64,000 nt of DNA. Source: Paraburkholderia solisilvae (GTDB taxonomy: Bacteria; Pseudomonadota; Gammaproteobacteria; Burkholderiales; Burkholderiaceae). Positions 61,264 through 64,000 of the stretch are shown here, in pieces (position 1 is the first letter of the stretch; the number at the start of each line of letters is the position of its first letter). The DNA lies in the NCBI RefSeq assembly GCF_902859875.1, contig NZ_CADIKF010000031.1:21977-85976 (forward strand), given 5' to 3'. Below the pieces are notes generated by a model. The model was not told the origin of the DNA. It did not search any database and was given only the letters and a program-made list of their open reading frames with translations. Made by a program: the position numbers and the translations under genes.

Positions 61264-62685
61264 TCACACCGCCGTCATCACGCCCTTCGGCTCCAGATAG
61301 GCCTCGATGCCGAGCGTGCCCAGTTCGCGGCCGATCCCCGACTGCTTGAACCCGCCGAACGGCACGGCCAGATCTTGCGCAAGGCCGTTGATCAACACGC
61401 GCCCCGCATCGATGCGCGCCGCCACTTCTCGCGCCCGCGCCGGGTCGGCCGACACCACGTACGCCTGCAGCCCATAGGTCGTGTCGTTCGCAATGGCGAT
61501 CGCCTCTTCCAGATCGCGATACGTGATGATCGACAGCACCGGCCCGAAAATTTCTTCGCGCGCGATGGTCATGTCGTTGCGTACGTCGGTGAACACCGTG
61601 GGCCGCACGAACCAGCCGGACTGGTGTCCGTCGGGCCGCCCTTCGCCACCGGTCAGGAGCCGCGCGCCTTCGTCGATCCCAACGCGGATATAGCGCTGCA
61701 CGCGATTCCATTGCTTTTCGCTGACGAGCGGTCCGATCACGGTCGCCGGGTCGCGCGGGTCGCCCGATCGTATGTTGCCGGCTGCGGTGCCGATCAGCGC
61801 CTCGAATTCTTTAACGCGCGATTGCGGCACCAGAATGCGCGTGCCCGCACCGCAAGCCTGACCGTTGTTCACAAAACCCGCCTGCAGCGCGAACGGCACC
61901 GCTTCGGCGAAATTCGCATCGTCGAGGACGATGAATGGCGATTTGCCGCCCAGTTCAAGCGTGATGCGTTTGAGTGTGTCCGCGCCCGCACGCCAGATCG
62001 TTTTGCCGACCGCCGTCGAGCCGGTGAACGAAATCTTCGCGATGTCCGGATGCGCGCTGATCGTTGCGCCGACCACCTCGCCGCGGCCGGTGACGATATT
62101 GAGCACCCCTGCCGGCAAGCCGGCTTCGTGCAATGCCTCGGTCACGATTTGCGTCTGGATCGCGCTCATCTCGCTCGGCTTGATCACCGCTGTACAGCCC
62201 GCCGCGAGCGCAGTTGCGAACTTGTTGCAGATGAAAAGCGCATTGGCGTTCCACGGCGTGATGATGCCGGCGACGCCGACCGGTTGCATCACGAGTTCAC
62301 TTGCGTTGATACGTTGCGTGAAATCGTATTGCCGCAGGACTTTCGCCGCCTCGCCGATCGCGACCGGCGCGTATTTCGCCATCAGGCGCGCGCGTGAAAC
62401 CGGCGAGCCGTATTCGTCGACGATCGCTTCGTAGAGGTCGTCTTCGCGCGCTTCCAGCGCACGGATCATGCTCTGCAGCAGGTCGAGCCGCTCGCTCTTG
62501 CTGGTTCGCGAAAACGACGCAAACGCCCGCCTGGCGGCCGCGACGGCGCGGTTCGCATCGTCTTCGTCCGCGAGCCGCACGCGGCCGATCACCTGTTCGG
62601 TCGCAGGGTTGAACAGGTCGAACATTTCCTCGCCGTGCGGCGTCGCAAATTCGCCGTCGATGTAGATTTTGTCGATTTGCTGCAT
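61264..62685 (-). CDS. NAD(P)-dependent aldehyde dehydrogenase
   Basis: A 473-residue ALDH superfamily enzyme. NAD binding: ITPWNANAL and FTGSTAVGKTI. Catalytic Glu is in LELGGKSPF and catalytic Cys in NNGQACGAGTRI. The substrate is unknown; family members oxidise aldehydes to acids. CAGGAG about 9 nt before the ATG at 62685 favours that start over ATGs up to 62721. It is divergent from a LysR gene, which probably regulates it. Confidence 0.9.
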   Translation of the reverse strand: MQQIDKIYIDGEFATPHGEEMFDLFNPATEQVIGRVRLADEDDANRAVAAARRAFASFSRTSKSERLDLLQSMIRALEAREDDLYEAIVDEYGSPVSRARLMAKYAPVAIGEAAKVLRQYDFTQRINASELVMQPVGVAGIITPWNANALFICNKFATALAAGCTAVIKPSEMSAIQTQIVTEALHEAGLPAGVLNIVTGRGEVVGATISAHPDIAKISFTGSTAVGKTIWRAGADTLKRITLELGGKSPFIVLDDANFAEAVPFALQAGFVNNGQACGAGTRILVPQSRVKEFEALIGTAAGNIRSGDPRDPATVIGPLVSEKQWNRVQRYIRVGIDEGARLLTGGEGRPDGHQSGWFVRPTVFTDVRNDMTIAREEIFGPVLSIITYRDLEEAIAIANDTTYGLQAYVVSADPARAREVAARIDAGRVLINGLAQDLAVPFGGFKQSGIGRELGTLGIEAYLEPKGVMTAV

Positions 62686-62788
62686 GTAGTAAGGCTCCTG
62701 AACGTGCATATCGGTCATCAAGATAGAGCCGATGGGTTGGCCTGACTAGCCATATAATCGGGCACGACTTGTTGAGCGATTTGGGACA

Positions 62789-63691
62789 ATGGAAACCTCC
62801 GGACTCGGCGAACTGGAAGCGGTGCTGGCGGTGGCGCGGCATCGCAGCTTTCGCGCGGCGGCCACCGAGCTTGGCGTATCGAAGTCGGCGTTGAGTCATG
62901 CGATCGCGGCGCTCGAGGCGCGCATCGGCGTGCGCCTTTTCAACCGCACCACGCGCAGCGTGTCGCTATCCGAGGCCGGCGCGCAGTTCGTCGACAGCAT
63001 CGCGCCGGCGTTGTCGACCATCCGCACCGCGCTCGAGCAGGCAGGCAATTATCGTGATACCCCGTCCGGCACTTTGCGTATCAATACATCCGCAGGCGCG
63101 GCTCGCCAGGCGATGCCAGTGTTTATCGAATTTCTGCGCCGCTATCCGGAGATGAAGCTCGATGTCGTCACCGAGGGCCGTATGATCGACATCGTGCTCG
63201 AAGGTTTCGACGCGGGCATCCGGCTCGCCGAGACGGTGCCGCAAGACATGATCGCGGTGCCCTTCGGCCCGCTGCAGCGTTTCGCGGTGGCGGGCAGCCC
63301 CGCGTATTTCGCAACGCATGCGCCGCCGCGCACGCCGGCCGATCTGGCCGCGCATCAGTGCATCCGCACGCGCATGCCGAGCGGCGCGATTTATCACTGG
63401 GAATTCGAGCGCCACGGCGAGGCATGGGCGATCGACGTGAAAGGCGCGATAACGCTGGACGATGCCGAACTGATGCTGTCAGCCGCGCGCGCCGGGCTGG
63501 GGCTTACGTATCTGACCGAATGGACGGTCGGCGCCGATCTGCAGGCCGGCACGCTGCAGCGCGTGCTCGCGGACTGGACGCCGCCGCTCGATGGCTTGTG
63601 TTTGTACTATCCAGGCCGGCGTCATGTACCCGCGGGGCTGCGTGCGTTGATCGAGCTGATTCGCGAGCGTGCGCAGAGCGCCGGCGCGTAA
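62789..63691 (+). CDS. LysR family transcriptional regulator
   Basis: A 300-residue regulator with the N-terminal HTH (VARHRSFRAAATELGVSKSALSHAIAALEARIGVRLFNRTTRSVSLSEAG) and an effector domain typical of the CrgA/LeuO-like subgroup (LRINTSAGAARQAMPVFIEFLRRYPEMKLDVV; GAIYHWEFERHGEAW). It is divergent from the aldehyde dehydrogenase gene across about 100 bp, the usual LysR layout. Confidence 0.92.
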   Translation: METSGLGELEAVLAVARHRSFRAAATELGVSKSALSHAIAALEARIGVRLFNRTTRSVSLSEAGAQFVDSIAPALSTIRTALEQAGNYRDTPSGTLRINTSAGAARQAMPVFIEFLRRYPEMKLDVVTEGRMIDIVLEGFDAGIRLAETVPQDMIAVPFGPLQRFAVAGSPAYFATHAPPRTPADLAAHQCIRTRMPSGAIYHWEFERHGEAWAIDVKGAITLDDAELMLSAARAGLGLTYLTEWTVGADLQAGTLQRVLADWTPPLDGLCLYYPGRRHVPAGLRALIELIRERAQSAGA

Positions 63692-63739
63692 TCTGCGCGT
63701 GATCGACGCATAGTCGCGCGTGTTGAGTGCGCGTCGCGC

Positions 63740-64000
63740 TTACTGCGGCTGCGACTGTGGCACGGCGATCGGGCTGGAGGCAGGGGAAGCGGCGCCGGCG
63801 TGTTCCGTGACAGGCTCGAGCAGATGCGCAGGCATCGCCGGCGAGGCCGCCGCGTCCGATGCCGGCATGGCCGAGGTGGCGGTGGCGGGATTGATTGCCG
63901 CCGCGCTCGACGAGACCGCTGCGGCAGCCGCTGACGCCGCCGCAGGTACCGCCGCCGCAGGCAATCCCGCCGCCGTCGCGGGCGCGACCGCCGCCGCGGC
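63740..64000 (-). CDS. 3' end of an Ala/Pro-rich protein, cut by the window edge
   Basis: The last ~86 residues of a minus-strand gene that enters from beyond 64000. The reading frame stays open to the edge. The sequence is a run of Ala with Pro, Ser and Thr, ending PIAVPQSQPQ, with no recognisable domain. It may be the linker-rich tail of a secreted or cell-envelope protein. Nothing more can be said without the upstream part. Confidence 0.5.
   Translation of the reverse strand, partial: AAAAVAPATAAGLPAAAVPAAASAAAAAVSSSAAAINPATATSAMPASDAAASPAMPAHLLEPVTEHAGAASPASSPIAVPQSQPQ

Overview
The window reads as chromosomal DNA of a Burkholderiaceae member, most like Paraburkholderia. It is very GC-rich with strong third-position bias. 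Genes lie in short, tightly spaced operons, and the families present (DUF2970, DUF2946, HutC-type GntR, SuyAB, SoeABC, TtdAB-like fumarase, KdgT/DtnK/PdxA2, many LysR regulators) are typical of that family. I found no rRNA, tRNA, CRISPR array, intact insertion sequence or phage gene.

Layout. 1-4.8 kb: small membrane proteins, a phospholipase D-like protein and a CorA/ZntB-like metal transporter. 5.1-10.3 kb: a compact signalling operon with a membrane CheA-like kinase (Hpt plus ATPase, no CheW-like domain), a very short MCP-like protein, two CheX-like phosphatase candidates and a CheY-like receiver, with no CheW, CheR or CheB. 10.3-17.1 kb: a ribbon-helix-helix-like protein, two surface-glycan-type enzymes, a methanethiol oxidase (SBP56) with a membrane partner, and a sulfotransferase-like protein. 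17.7-22.1 kb: a full-length MCP, a PAS-GGDEF-EAL protein and a small lipoprotein. 22.2-27.2 kb: a DUF2459 protein, a Tat-exported aldo/keto reductase, a RidA protein, an MFS transporter and a DeoR regulator. 27.6-31.0 kb: a permease, a four-carbon sugar-acid kinase and PdxA2, which fits threonate or erythronate catabolism. 31.3-36.0 kb: an MFS symporter, a glycoside hydrolase-like protein, a second RidA protein and a zinc deacylase.

36.3-57.5 kb is the most striking part: an organosulfonate catabolic island. SoeABC (cytoplasmic sulfite oxidation), a TauE/SafE exporter, a taurine/sulfonate-type ABC importer, SuyAB (3-sulfolactate to pyruvate plus sulfite), a DctA-like carrier and a ComC-like sulfolactate dehydrogenase surround a six-gene operon. 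That operon encodes a complete complex II-like dehydrogenase with a two-subunit class I fumarase inserted before the flavoprotein gene. Read together, the set suggests that a sulfonated analogue of succinate (best guess 3-sulfopropanoate) is desaturated, hydrated to 3-sulfolactate and desulfonated, with the sulfite oxidised or exported. This is inference from gene content. A 15-bp motif with one mismatch recurs in front of suyAB and in front of the ABC importer operon, and is a candidate operator for the HutC/GntR regulator between them.

57.5-64 kb: a CNF-like Rho-deamidase-fold protein whose catalytic cysteine position is serine, with a leader that could hide its ribosome binding site; then a short-chain dehydrogenase divergent from a GlxA/AraC regulator, an aldehyde dehydrogenase divergent from a LysR regulator, and the 3' end of an Ala/Pro-rich protein that runs off the window.
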